Source: Mesorhizobium qingshengii
Lineage (GTDB): Bacteria; Pseudomonadota; Alphaproteobacteria; Rhizobiales; Rhizobiaceae
NCBI RefSeq assembly: GCF_900103325.1
Contig: NZ_FMXM01000006.1
Span: 124,001 to 188,000 of the forward strand
Length of the DNA stretch: 64,000 nucleotides
Reading direction: 5' to 3'
The notes under the pieces were generated by a model. The model was given only the letters and a program-made list of their open reading frames with translations, ran no database searches and was not told the origin of the DNA. This document shows, piece after piece, positions 36,061-44,937 of the stretch; position 1 is the first letter of the stretch, and every line of letters starts with the position of its first letter. Position numbers and translations under genes: made by a program.

Positions 36061-36771
36061 TCACGCGCCGAACTCCGCGCGAAAATCCTCAAGCCGTCGC
36101 TTCTGGTGGCCGTCACCATCGAAGTTGGCCGGATCGAGCCACGCTTCATAGGCTCTGCTCAGGCCCGGCCACTCCTTGTCGATGATCGAATACCACGCGG
36201 TATCGCGGTTTTCACCCTTGACGATGAGGTGCTGCCGGAAAATGCCTTCGAACTTGAAGCCGAACCGTTCCGCTGCCCGCTTCGATGGCTCGTTGCGGTT
36301 GTTGCACTTCCATTCGTAACGGCGATAGCCGAGCTCGTCGAAGACGTATTTCATGAACAGGTACTGCGCTTCCGTCGCCGCTGGCTTGCGCGAGATGAGC
36401 GGCCCCCAATAGATGTTGCCGATCTCGATGACGCCATAGGCCGGATCGATGCGCATCAGCGTCTGGCGTCCGGCGACCTTGCCGCTGGCCTTGTCGATGA
36501 CGGCAAAGAACAGCGGATCCTCGCTGGCTTCCACTCTGTCCAGCCATGGCTGGAAGGCGACGCGGGTTTCCGGCGGATAGTCGGGCAGCCAGGCGAAGCG
36601 GCCGTCGACGTCGGATACGGAGGAGGCCTCATAGAGACCGTCGCCATGTTTTGCGGCGCTCAGCGGTTCGAGCCGGACGTACCGGCCGTCGATGGTCTTG
36701 CGCGCGGGACGCGGGCGCGGCTGCCAATCTTTGAGATTTTCCGACACCGAAAGCTCCAATCCGTTTGACAT
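36061..36771 (-). CDS. GNAT-family acetyltransferase (RimJ/RimL-like)
   Basis: This 236-residue protein is related to RimJ/RimL-type acetyltransferases. GNIYWGPLISRKPAATEAQY, MKYVFDELGYRRYEWKCNNR and SKRAAERFGFKFEGIFRQHL are the usual elements, the last being the family C-terminal signature. The ATG at 36771 is used because upstream residues look non-conserved. The gene is divergent from the aminotransferase. Confidence 0.85.
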   Translation of the reverse strand: MSNGLELSVSENLKDWQPRPRPARKTIDGRYVRLEPLSAAKHGDGLYEASSVSDVDGRFAWLPDYPPETRVAFQPWLDRVEASEDPLFFAVIDKASGKVAGRQTLMRIDPAYGVIEIGNIYWGPLISRKPAATEAQYLFMKYVFDELGYRRYEWKCNNRNEPSKRAAERFGFKFEGIFRQHLIVKGENRDTAWYSIIDKEWPGLSRAYEAWLDPANFDGDGHQKRRLEDFRAEFGA

Positions 36772-36830
36772 TTGCCCGCCGAAGCTCACAAAAACGCACG
36801 CCAACAGTAAGAACCACACGGACGGGAAAA

Positions 36831-38015
36831 ATGCTCCACACGATTTCGGCCTTCGACCGTCTCGGCGAGGAAAACGCCTTTGCCGTGCTGGCGCGGGCGA
36901 CGGCACTCGCGAGCCAAGGCCGCGACATCGTCAATCTCGGCATCGGCCAGCCGGACTTCAAGACGCCGCAGCATATCGTCGAGGCCGCCATCAAGGCGCT
37001 GCGCGACGGCCACCACGGCTATACGCCGGCCAACGGCCTGCTGGCGACACGCGAGGCGGTGGTGCGCCGCACGCTGACCACCACCGGCGTCGAGGTCTCG
37101 CCCGAAGCGGTGATGATCTTGCCCGGCGGCAAGCCGACCATGTTCGCCGCCATCCTGATGTTCGGTGAGCCGGGCGCCGAGATCCTCTATCCCGACCCCG
37201 GCTTTCCCATCTACCGCTCGATGATCGAGTTCACTGGTGCCGCCCCGATCCCGGTGCCGATGCGCGAGGAGAACGGCTTTGCCTTCTCGGCCGAGGAGAC
37301 GCTGGCGCTGATCACGTCGAAGACCAGGCTCCTGATCCTCAACTCGCCGGCCAATCCGACCGGCGGCGTTACGCCACGCGCCGAGATCGAGAAGCTGGTC
37401 AAGGGGCTGGAGAAGCACCCCGACGTCGCCATCCTCTCCGACGAGATCTACGACGTCATGACCTATGACGGCGAGACGCACTGCTCGCTGCTTGGCTTTC
37501 CCGAGATCCGCGACCGGCTGATCGTGCTCAACGGCTGGTCCAAGACCTGGGCGATGACCGGCTGGCGCATGGGCTGGTCGATCTGGCCGAATGGCGACAA
37601 GGGCGCCCATCTCTACGACAAGGTGCGCAAGCTGGCGGTCAATTGCTGGTCCTGCGTCAACGCGCCGAGCCAGTTGGCCGGTATCGCCGCAATAGATGGC
37701 CCGCAGGACGATGTCGAAAAGATGATGCGCGCCTTCGACCGCCGCCGGAAGGTCGTGGTCGAGGGGCTGAATGCCTTGCCCAACATCTCCTGCATCACCC
37801 CGAAGGGCGCGTTCTATGCCTTCCCCAATGTCTCGAAGACCGGCTGGAAGGCGAAGAAGCTCGCCTCTGCCCTGCTTGACGATGCCGGCGTGGCGCTGAT
37901 CGGCGGTCCCGATTTCGGCATCCTCGGCGAAGGCTATGTCAGGCTCTCCTACGCCAACTCCGAGGAGAACATCCTGCGCGCGCTGGACCGGATCGGGGCG
38001 TTCCTCGCAAAGTAA
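36831..38015 (+). CDS. class I/II pyridoxal-phosphate aminotransferase
   Basis: This 394-residue aminotransferase has the N-terminal NLGIGQPDFKTPQHIVEAAI, SPANPTGGVTPRAEIEKLVK, and SDEIYDVMTYDG with the PLP-contacting Asp and Tyr. The PLP lysine is in NGWSKTWAMTGWRMGW, and the carboxylate-binding Arg in YVRLSYANSEENI. It is in the aspartate/alanine-aminotransferase-like group. The substrate cannot be chosen. It stands alone, divergent from the GNAT gene with a 59-base gap. Confidence 0.9.
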   Translation: MLHTISAFDRLGEENAFAVLARATALASQGRDIVNLGIGQPDFKTPQHIVEAAIKALRDGHHGYTPANGLLATREAVVRRTLTTTGVEVSPEAVMILPGGKPTMFAAILMFGEPGAEILYPDPGFPIYRSMIEFTGAAPIPVPMREENGFAFSAEETLALITSKTRLLILNSPANPTGGVTPRAEIEKLVKGLEKHPDVAILSDEIYDVMTYDGETHCSLLGFPEIRDRLIVLNGWSKTWAMTGWRMGWSIWPNGDKGAHLYDKVRKLAVNCWSCVNAPSQLAGIAAIDGPQDDVEKMMRAFDRRRKVVVEGLNALPNISCITPKGAFYAFPNVSKTGWKAKKLASALLDDAGVALIGGPDFGILGEGYVRLSYANSEENILRALDRIGAFLAK

Positions 38016-38163
38016 GGCCCAGCCTCCGCCTCGCGAGCCCATGAGGTTTCGGCCGGCTGCCATGGCGGTGTCATGAGCCGTCCGGAGTCGAGCAATCGAG
38101 ACTGGGCGTGCATAACCAGAACGGTTACGGTCCTCGAATAAGGATCGAAGTGGGGTGCCCCGG

Positions 38164-38538
38164 ATGTTCTATGCAATCCTTGCCTATCACGTGGAAGATG
38201 CGATCAAGGCGCTGACGCCGCAGGAAGATGCGGCCCTGATGGCCGACCTGCTGAAGATCAACACCCGGCTTCATGAGGCAGGCACGCTTGGACCGTCCGC
38301 ACGCCTGGGCGCGACCCAGGATGCCTGCACCCTGCGCGGTCCGGGCGACGGCATGATCATCGACGGCCCTTTCGCCGAGACCAAGGAACAGTTGCTCGGC
38401 CTCTATGTCGTCGATTGCGCCACGAGAGACGACGCCATCGCGATCGCCCGCGACCTTCGCCGCGTCAATCCGACCGCCGTTTACGAGATCAGGCCCATTC
38501 TGCTCTTCAAACCCGGAGTGCCGCTGGCGGGCAAATGA
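38164..38538 (+). CDS. YCII-related (DGPF) domain protein
   Basis: This 124-residue protein begins MFYAILAYHVEDAIKALTPQ and contains IIDGPFAETKEQLLGLYVVD, the DGPF motif of YCII-related proteins, which are often linked to extracytoplasmic sigma factors. The ATG at 38164 is chosen; a GTG at 38155 would add three residues. No sigma gene is near. It is convergent with the SDR gene. Confidence 0.85.
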   Translation: MFYAILAYHVEDAIKALTPQEDAALMADLLKINTRLHEAGTLGPSARLGATQDACTLRGPGDGMIIDGPFAETKEQLLGLYVVDCATRDDAIAIARDLRRVNPTAVYEIRPILLFKPGVPLAGK

Positions 38539-38571
38539 GCCGGCGGCGAAAGCCCAGCCGGTGCCCGCTGC

Positions 38572-39327
38572 TCACCCACGCCCGACGAACGGCATCTTGG
38601 TCGCCATCACCGTCATGAACAGCACATTGGCGTCCAGCGGCAGGCTGGCCATGTGGACGACGGCGTCGGCGACGCGCTGAACGTCCATCACCGCTTCGGC
38701 GGCGATGGAGCCGTTGGCTTGCGGTACGCCGACCGTCATCGGCTGCGCCATGTCGGTCAGGGCGTTGCCGATGTCGATCTGGCCGCAGGCGATATCATAG
38801 GGCCGGCCGTCGAGCGCCAGCGTCTTGGTCAGCCCGGTGATGGCATGCTTGGTCGCCGTATAGGGTACCGAGCCCGGGCGCGGCGCGTAGGCCGACACCG
38901 AGCCATTGTTGATGATGCGGCCACCCATCGGCCGCTGCTTGCGCATGGCGCCGAAGGCGGCGCGGGCGCACAGGAACGAACCGGTGAGATTGACGCCGAC
39001 GATATCGTTCCACACCTCGACCGGGATCTCGTCGATCAGCGTCGATTTGTAGCCCATGCCGGCATTGTTGAAGAGCAGGTCGACACGGCCGAAGGCCTCC
39101 ACCACCGTCTCGAACAGATCATCGACCTCGCCGGCCTTGCTGATGTCGCAGGCAACCGCCAAGGCTTTGGCGTCCGTGGGACCGGCCTCGACGATCGCGG
39201 CATCCAGCACGGCTTTGCGGCGCCCACAGAACACCGTGTTCCAGCCGGCCTCGAGCAGCGCCGTGGCGACGCTCTTGCCGATGCCGGTGCCGGCGCCGGT
39301 GACGATGGCGGTTCGTTGCTCGGTCAT
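38572..39327 (-). CDS. short-chain dehydrogenase/reductase
   Basis: This 251-residue classical SDR has AIVTGAGTGIGKSVATALLE (TGxxxGxG), NNAGMGYKS (NNAG), and YTATKHAITGLTKTLALDG with the YxxxK pair; the catalytic Ser is in NNGSVSAYAPR. The ATG at 39327 has an AGGAGG RBS. The substrate is unknown. A family A repeat lies directly upstream. Confidence 0.92.
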   Translation of the reverse strand: MTEQRTAIVTGAGTGIGKSVATALLEAGWNTVFCGRRKAVLDAAIVEAGPTDAKALAVACDISKAGEVDDLFETVVEAFGRVDLLFNNAGMGYKSTLIDEIPVEVWNDIVGVNLTGSFLCARAAFGAMRKQRPMGGRIINNGSVSAYAPRPGSVPYTATKHAITGLTKTLALDGRPYDIACGQIDIGNALTDMAQPMTVGVPQANGSIAAEAVMDVQRVADAVVHMASLPLDANVLFMTVMATKMPFVGRG

Positions 39328-39340
39328 GGCTGTCCTCCTG

Positions 39341-39392
39341 GTGCTCAAAAGTGCGCAGCGTTTTTGGGACAACGACACGCATAAAACAAGGT
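39341..39392. repeat. rhizobial intergenic repeat, family A, copy 2
   Basis: The core TTTGGGACAACGACACGCAT (39363-39382) continues as AAAACAAG, matching copy 1 at 24845 except for a few changes. A flanking GCTCAAAAGTGCGCAGCG (39343-39360) belongs to the same element. The element ends in the region upstream of the SDR start. Confidence 0.65.
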
Positions 39393-39474
39393 GCCGCGCT
39401 TCCTCGCCTGATTTTCAGGGTTTGGCGCGGAGGCTTTGCACATAACGGCAAGCGAGACCACCAGCAGGCCCCGA

Positions 39475-39503
39475 CAAAAAGGGCGGTCATTGGCGACCGC
39501 CCT
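39475..39503 (-). terminator. intrinsic terminator, minus strand
   Basis: AGGGCGGTC (39480-39488) and GACCGCCCT (39495-39503) form a 9-bp stem with a 6-base loop. Read on the minus strand, it ends in TTTTTGTC (from AAAAA at 39475-39479), the usual terminator tail. It lies about 110 bases beyond the DUF533 stop. Confidence 0.7.
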
Positions 39504-39612
39504 GATCTGAACCGGGCTTGGGAGGAGGAAAGCCGGTCCGACTGCATAGAATCATGCGCTTCCTGAGTTAACGAAAGGTTAACGCCGGGAAGGCGACCTG
39601 TGCCGATTTGGA

Positions 39613-40353
39613 CTACCAGCGCGGATTGGGTGAGGTCCCGGCCTTTGTTGCCGGCACCTTGGCCGCCGACACCGTCGCCTCGACATGATCGACCAGCGCG
39701 TCCGGCAGGCCAAGCCGGCCGGCAAGCAGGTCGAGATAACCGCGCTCGGCGCGTGTGTCGGGATCGACGGTGAGGCGCGACGCGGTGTAGAGTTCGAGCT
39801 TCTGCGCATCGGTCTTGGCGCCGGCCACCAGCGTGTCGAGATCGAGCGGGCTCTCCAGTTCCGCCATCAGGAATTTTTCGGCATCGGTACCGATCCCCGA
39901 GAGGCTCAGCTTGCCAGCGATCTTCTGGCGTTCGGCATCGTCGATATGGCCGTCGGCCTTCGCGGCCGAGATCATCGCGCGGATCAGGGTCAGCGTGAAT
40001 TCGTCCTCGCCTTGCGGCGCCTGCGACGGGTGGAAGGCGGTGTCCTCGGGAGGGGGCAGCAATTCCGGTTCGCCGGCTGCCGGCGCTTCGGCGGGCGCGT
40101 TGCCGGCCTTGTAATTCTGGTACGCCTTGTAGGCGAGGCCACCGATCGCGGCCAGTCCACCAAGCTTCACCGCGGCGCCCGTCACCTCGCGACCGGCACC
40201 CGTTCCGAGCAGCACGGCAGCGAGTGCGCCGGCGGCCAGCGGATTGTCCTTGGCCATCTGTACGGCTTGCCCAGCCTTGTCGCGGACGGTGCCGCTGGTG
40301 CCGGGAATTTGCGAGCCGAGCAGATCGTCGAGAAGCTTCTTGGGATCGAACAT
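39613..40353 (-). CDS. DUF533 (YebE-like) inner-membrane protein
   Basis: This 246-residue protein starts MFDPKKLLDDLLGSQIPG and contains LAAGALAAVLLGTGAGREVT-like hydrophobic residues (about 38-70), GGLAAIGGLAYKAYQNYKAG, and a C-terminal TerB-like helical part with LIRAMISAAKADGHIDDAER. These are the marks of DUF533/YebE. A GGAGG RBS precedes the ATG at 40353; the preceding TTG would extend it by one residue. Function is unknown; YebE-like proteins are induced by stress in some bacteria. Confidence 0.88.
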   Translation of the reverse strand: MFDPKKLLDDLLGSQIPGTSGTVRDKAGQAVQMAKDNPLAAGALAAVLLGTGAGREVTGAAVKLGGLAAIGGLAYKAYQNYKAGNAPAEAPAAGEPELLPPPEDTAFHPSQAPQGEDEFTLTLIRAMISAAKADGHIDDAERQKIAGKLSLSGIGTDAEKFLMAELESPLDLDTLVAGAKTDAQKLELYTASRLTVDPDTRAERGYLDLLAGRLGLPDALVDHVEATVSAAKVPATKAGTSPNPRW

Positions 40354-40476
40354 CAACGCCTCCAGGATTTGCCCGGCCGAACGGGCAGGTTTCGAACGTC
40401 GAAGAGGTAGGGCCCGAATCTTTGCATTACAATGACAAACCGTCGCTTTGCCGCAGCCGTCGAAACCAGCACGGGC

Positions 40477-41403
40477 CTAAGATCCGATATGCGGGCCCCT
40501 GCCCCGCGCGTGCGCCAGTTCGACCTGACGCTGGCGCTCGGCATAGCGCCGGCGGTCCTCGTCCGAACGGGCATCGAAGCAATGCGGACACGAAACGCCA
40601 GCGGCAAATTCAGGCGACAGCCGTTCGCTCGGCGTCAGTGGATGGCGACAGGCGCGACACAGTTCGGCCTCGCCCTCGGCGAGGCCGTGCGACACCGAAA
40701 CCCGCTCGTCGAAGACGAAGCACTCGCCTTGCCACAGGCTCTGTTCGGGCGGAACATCCTCGAGGTATTTGAGGATGCCGCCCTTGAGGTGAAACACGTC
40801 CTCGAAGCCGAGCGACCTGACATAGGCGGTCGCCTTCTCGCAGCGTATGCCTCCGGTGCAGAACATCGCGACCTTGCGGCCTTCGAGCTCTGCCCGGTGC
40901 GCTTCAACCCAGGCCGGAAACTCGCGAAAGCTTGCCGTTGCCGGATCGACCGCCCCCTTGAAGGTTCCGATCGACACTTCGTAGGCGTTGCGGGTGTCGA
41001 TGACGATCGTGTCGGGCTCGGAAATCAGCGCGTTCCAGTCGGCCGGCGCGACATAAGTGCCGGCGTTTGTCGTCGGGTCGATATCCCCGACACCCATGGT
41101 GACGATCTCGCGCTTCAACCGCACCTTCATGCGGTGGAACGGCATTTCCGCAGCCACGCTGTACTTGACCTCGAGGCCGGCCAGTCCTTCGAGGGCTTCG
41201 AGATGCGCGATCAGGGCGGCGATGTCGGCCTCGCTGCCGGCAACGGTGCCGTTGATGCCCTCACGTGCCAGCAGTAAGGTGCCCTTGATGCCGCGCCCGC
41301 AGCAGAAGGCCGCGAGCGGCGCGCGCAATTGCTCGAAGGCGTCGAGCCGGGCAAACCGGTAGAGCGCGGCGACGCGAAAAGGTTGAGGCGTGGACGAAGT
41401 CAT
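40477..41403 (-). CDS. trhO: tRNA uridine(34) hydroxylase TrhO (rhodanese fold)
   Basis: This 308-residue protein is the oxygen-dependent enzyme that makes 5-hydroxyuridine at tRNA position 34 (formerly YceA). The rhodanese-type active site is [20 protein letters not shown] with the catalytic Cys, and [12 protein letters not shown] follows. The N-terminal ferredoxin-like part (about 1-90) and Cys pairs near the C-terminus ([17 protein letters not shown]) are present. An ATG at 41403 is chosen; an in-frame ATG at 41430 would add nine residues. Confidence 0.92.
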   Translation of the reverse strand: MTSSTPQPFRVAALYRFARLDAFEQLRAPLAAFCCGRGIKGTLLLAREGINGTVAGSEADIAALIAHLEALEGLAGLEVKYSVAAEMPFHRMKVRLKREIVTMGVGDIDPTTNAGTYVAPADWNALISEPDTIVIDTRNAYEVSIGTFKGAVDPATASFREFPAWVEAHRAELEGRKVAMFCTGGIRCEKATAYVRSLGFEDVFHLKGGILKYLEDVPPEQSLWQGECFVFDERVSVSHGLAEGEAELCRACRHPLTPSERLSPEFAAGVSCPHCFDARSDEDRRRYAERQRQVELAHARGRGPHIGS

Positions 41404-41579
41404 TGCCGAAGCCACTAAACGCTCATGCAAGCCGATTCAAGGCAGAGCCGGAGATCTTCCTCCATGGGGAGAAGAGCTGACTGATCCCGACTGCGTGACA
41501 TCGCGACACGGCTGGTTTCGTGGACAGGAAAACGACCTTCTGCTAATCGGTTGAATTGTCCAGATCACGGAGAGACGAA

Positions 41580-42218
41580 GTGCCCAGCAAGACCGAAAAG
41601 CTCCTGTCGCTCCTCAACGGCCAACCGGTCATTCCGGTGCTGAAGATCACCAATGTCGCTGACGCCGTACCGCTGGCGCGCGCTCTGGCACGCGGCGGGC
41701 TGCCGGCAATCGAGATCACGCTCAGAACCGCCGATGCGCTGGAAGCGATCCGTCGGGTGGCAGCCGAGGTCAAGGAAGCCATCGTCGGCGCCGGCACCAT
41801 TCTCGATGCCCGCCAGTTCGACGAGGCCGCCGCCGCGGGCTCGCGCTTCATCGTCAGCCCGGGCATCACCCGCGAGCTTCTGGCCGCGGCCGCCGACAGC
41901 GAGGTTCCGCTGTTGCCCGGCGCCATCACGCCCGGCGAGATTATGGCCGCGCGCGAGGCGGGCTTGCGCTTTCTCAAGTTCTTTCCGGCCGAGCAGTCGG
42001 GCGGTATCGCCTCGCTGAAGGCCTTCGCTTCGCCGCTCGCCGATGTGAAATTCTGCCCAACAGGCGGCATCACCGGCAAGAACGCGGCCGATTATCTCAG
42101 CCTGCCCAATGTCGTCTGCGTCGGCGGCTCCTGGGTGGCGCCCGACGACTTGGTCAAGGCGGGCAAGTGGGACGAGATCGAAGCCCTGGCGTGCGCGGCG
42201 AGCAAGCTCGCGAAGTAA
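41580..42218 (+). CDS. eda: KDPG/KHG aldolase
   Basis: This 212-residue class I aldolase of the Entner-Doudoroff pathway splits 2-keto-3-deoxy-6-phosphogluconate into pyruvate and glyceraldehyde 3-phosphate. The general-acid Glu is in LPAIEITLRTADALEAIR. The Schiff-base Lys is in FLKFFPAEQSGG, and the phosphate-binding motif is CPTGGITGKNAADYL. A GTG start with a GGAGAG RBS is used. It stands alone here; edd is not in the window. Confidence 0.93.
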   Translation: MPSKTEKLLSLLNGQPVIPVLKITNVADAVPLARALARGGLPAIEITLRTADALEAIRRVAAEVKEAIVGAGTILDARQFDEAAAAGSRFIVSPGITRELLAAAADSEVPLLPGAITPGEIMAAREAGLRFLKFFPAEQSGGIASLKAFASPLADVKFCPTGGITGKNAADYLSLPNVVCVGGSWVAPDDLVKAGKWDEIEALACAASKLAK

Positions 42219-42237
42219 GACCTTTCCTTACGGCATG

Positions 42238-42269
42238 AAAGCCCGGCCGAGCTGCGTCGACCGGGCTTT
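42238..42269. terminator. hairpin between eda and the small secreted protein
   Basis: AAAGCCCGG (42238-42246) and CCGGGCTTT (42261-42269) form a 9-bp stem with a 14-base loop between convergent genes. A-rich and T-rich flanks make it a likely bidirectional terminator. Confidence 0.7.
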
Positions 42270-42290
42270 GCTGGATCGCCCTCAGGCCGC

Positions 42291-42485
42291 TTAATTGCAG
42301 GCCATGACCTTCTCGACCACCTTGTGGTGATGCCGCCAATGCATGACCACCTTGGTTCGGCAGTGCTTTTTCATCCCATGCATGTGGTCGGTGGTCTTGA
42401 CGATCATGGTAGCGGCCTGCGTTGGAGCGATGGCCGCCAAAGCGGTTGCCAACGCAATGACCGATGCCAACAGAATGCTCTTCAT
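42291..42485 (-). CDS. small secreted His/Met-rich protein
   Basis: This 64-residue protein has a clear signal peptide (about 1-24, SILLASVIALATALAA, cleaved near TQA). The mature part of about 40 residues holds two Cys, several His, and Met residues: DHMHGMKKHCRTKVVMHWRH and the end KVMACN. No family was recognised. The composition suggests metal binding or a cystine-bonded periplasmic peptide. It lies between terminators on both sides and has its own transcript. Confidence 0.7.
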   Translation of the reverse strand: MKSILLASVIALATALAAIAPTQAATMIVKTTDHMHGMKKHCRTKVVMHWRHHHKVVEKVMACN

Positions 42486-42610
42486 GGATATCCCGGGTTT
42501 GAATGAACTTGGGAGAAACCGTTGAATTGGCGAGCCGTTCCACGATCACTGCAATGTCAGACTGTCGTGATCGGACTTACAGGGGCGGTGCGACCGCGCC
42601 CGGCCGCGCA

Positions 42611-42642
42611 ACAAAAAGCCGCGCAGGTTGCCCGGCGCGGCT
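42611..42642 (-). terminator. intrinsic terminator for the DUF882 gene
   Basis: AGCCGCGC (42617-42624) and GCGCGGCT (42635-42642) pair around a 10-base loop. On the minus strand the hairpin is followed by TTTTTGTTG. It lies 20 bases beyond the stop at 42662. Confidence 0.8.
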
Positions 42643-42661
42643 CTGTTGATTGCTTGGTCCG

Positions 42662-44488
42662 TTACTTGGTCTGGAAGCGGGCGACCGACAGGAACTTGAC
42701 GGCATTGCCGGTGAAGCGGTTGGCATCGGCCACCTGGTTGCCCGGCTGGAAGCCGGCAGTGTAAACCTCGCTCGGCGGCGTATGCACGATGTTGTAGGCA
42801 TAGCCCGGCGCCGTCGTCGCGCTCGAAACGGTGGCGACATTGTCGCCACTGGTCAGCGCCCAGCGAGCAGCCTGCGGCGCGGCGGCAACCACCATGGCCT
42901 TGGGGCCGGGTTTCAGGTCGCGGGCGGTGGGCCTCGATTCCTTGCGCGTCGTCTTCACGCCTGCGCCGATCGCGGCGACCGGGTCGGAGCCGGCCGGGCG
43001 GGCAGCGACTGCCTCGCGCGGCGATGCCGCATCGGCGCCCGATGGATCGTTGAAGGCAGAACGCGGCTCGGACAAGGAAGCGACCTGGTAGTCGTCAGCT
43101 GCCTCGCCGACCTGGGCGTTGGCCTCGTCGAGCACTGCCTTTACCGCATCCGGCTTGGTCGTCTCGGGCCGTGCCGACGGCAGCACAGAGAACGCGTCGG
43201 TCGCGGTCTTGCCTTGCTCAGCCGTATTGGCCAGCGCCATCAGCACATCCTTGCTGGGCGGCGGAGCCAAGGCTGCCGGCAGCGTGCGCTCGGGACGCCA
43301 TGTCGGCAACGGTATGTTGTTGACGGCAACCTGTGCCGGATCGGCGGAAGCCGATGCATCGGCCGTGCCGAAAGGAACGCTGGCCGGCGCCTGCGCGGTC
43401 GCCACGGCCTGTTCGGTGGTGGCCGTCGCATCCGCCGTGCCGAACGGCACGGTCTCAGGCTGCTGAGCGCCAATATCGGCCTTCGGCCGCGGCGCGAAAT
43501 CGGGCAGCGGAATCTCGCGGGCAGGCAGCGCCGCGATAATCGTCTCCGGCGTATCCTTTTCCGGCTCCTGAACCTGCTCTTCGGCGACCTGCGGAATTTC
43601 GGCCCGCTGCGCGTTCTCAGGCGCAACGATGGCGATGCCCGGCAGGTTGCTGGTCTTGGCTGCCGCGGCCGGCTTCACGTTTCTAGCCTTGGGCGGAGGC
43701 GCAGCCGAAGCGGTCTCGACATCGGCGCTATCGTCAGCCTCGTCGTCGCCGCCGCCAAAGAAAGCCGACAGGAATCCACCCGACTTCTTGCCACTGCCAC
43801 CGGCGCTGGCCATCTCGATGGCCGGAGCGCCAGAACCCCTGCGCGCCTTGTAGGAGGCAAGCGCCTGCTCGTAGCCGGGCAGAGGCCTGCCGTCGCTCGG
43901 CACATGCAGCGTCTTGCCATTGGGGAACAGGCTGACCAGTTCCTGGCGGCTGATGCCGGGCCAGTGGCGCACGTTGCCGACATCCATATGGACGAACGGC
44001 GAACCGGATGTCGGGTAGTAGCCGACGCCGCCGCCCTGCATCCTGAGACCGATGTTGCGCAGCTTCTTCAGCGGCACGCCGGGAATGTAGAAGTCCATCG
44101 CCTTGCCGAGCATATGCTGGCTCTTTTCGGCGACACCCTTGCTGCGGCTGCGCAGCATCGAGTTCGTCGACGGCGAGCGATAGCCGCATACAACCTGGAT
44201 GTAGTCCGAGGAGCCGCTTTCCCGATAGGCTTCCCAGACCAGGTCCAGCAGGCGCGGATCCATCTTGGTCGGCTCATTGCGACGCCAGTCGCGCAGAATG
44301 ATGTTGATCTTCCTCAGGCCCTCCGGATCGTAGCGGCCATTGCGCTTGTAGACGATCTCGGCCTTCTCATGCGTGTGGAGGTGGTAAAGCTTCAGCGAAC
44401 GTGTGTCGGCGCTGGCGCCCGTGGCGGCCGCGGCAACAAAACCAAATGCGACAATCAACGCTGCCAGCCACTTCGGCCAGACGCTCAC
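42662..44488 (-). CDS. DUF882 / M15-like peptidoglycan peptidase with long disordered tail
   Basis: This 608-residue exported protein starts at a GTG (44488), giving a signal peptide with AALIVAFGFVAAAATGASAD. The DUF882 (YcbK/M15A-like) domain occupies about 25-190, with zinc-ligand motifs KSQHMLGKAMDFYI and FVHMDVGNVRHW. The remaining 400 residues are mostly Ala/Pro/Thr-rich and disordered, with VPFGTADA repeated. A small ordered C-terminal part, about 540-608, ends VARFQTK. A TTG start at 44575 would lengthen it by 29 residues. Peptidase activity is inferred from the motifs. Confidence 0.82.
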   Translation of the reverse strand: MSVWPKWLAALIVAFGFVAAAATGASADTRSLKLYHLHTHEKAEIVYKRNGRYDPEGLRKINIILRDWRRNEPTKMDPRLLDLVWEAYRESGSSDYIQVVCGYRSPSTNSMLRSRSKGVAEKSQHMLGKAMDFYIPGVPLKKLRNIGLRMQGGGVGYYPTSGSPFVHMDVGNVRHWPGISRQELVSLFPNGKTLHVPSDGRPLPGYEQALASYKARRGSGAPAIEMASAGGSGKKSGGFLSAFFGGGDDEADDSADVETASAAPPPKARNVKPAAAAKTSNLPGIAIVAPENAQRAEIPQVAEEQVQEPEKDTPETIIAALPAREIPLPDFAPRPKADIGAQQPETVPFGTADATATTEQAVATAQAPASVPFGTADASASADPAQVAVNNIPLPTWRPERTLPAALAPPPSKDVLMALANTAEQGKTATDAFSVLPSARPETTKPDAVKAVLDEANAQVGEAADDYQVASLSEPRSAFNDPSGADAASPREAVAARPAGSDPVAAIGAGVKTTRKESRPTARDLKPGPKAMVVAAAPQAARWALTSGDNVATVSSATTAPGYAYNIVHTPPSEVYTAGFQPGNQVADANRFTGNAVKFLSVARFQTK

Positions 44489-44575
44489 GTGATGGTGCCG
44501 CCCGTCTGTGTGTCGTTCGATTCTGTTCAAATCAAAAGGCCTTGCAGGCTGCCGTTTGTCCCCGGATTTGCCCAA

Positions 44576-44937
44576 ACGGATGTGTCGTTTTCACATCCGA
44601 ATATCGATCCTAATGGTTAATCATCGCTTATTGAAGCCGAAATGCGGTAACACCATGGCGATATCCCGTCAAAAATTGTTCACAGAGTTTCTTGGTAAAC
44701 CGCTGGTTTAGATCATATTTCCGCCCTCGCACGAAACACGATCTGTTACCGTTAGCCTTAATGCGTGAACAGGCCTGTCCGTAGGCCTGCCGCATTTCCG
44801 CCAAAACCCGATACCGGGCCTATTCTGGCACTACAAGCTGGTCCCGGCCTTGCGTGAGAGGCACGGTCCGGGTTTTCGGACAAGGTCACGCACAAACTAG
44901 CAGACAGGAATCCAGATTCGATCTGAAAGGAATCTGG
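44576..44937. other. intergenic region before DUF882 gene
   Basis: This gap of about 360 bases lies between two minus-strand genes. It holds the DUF882 upstream region, with AT-rich stretches near 44600-44710, a 7-bp dyad (CAGGCCT 44770-44776, AGGCCTG 44783-44789), and at the far end a hairpin CCAGATTC (44912-44919)/GAATCTGG (44930-44937) directly after the response-regulator stop. I saw no further gene or RNA. Confidence 0.5.

Noticed and set aside
42650..44620. 656-codon plus-strand frame over the DUF882 gene
   Set aside because: It is Arg/Gly-rich without domains; the minus-strand gene has a signal peptide, zinc motifs and a terminator.
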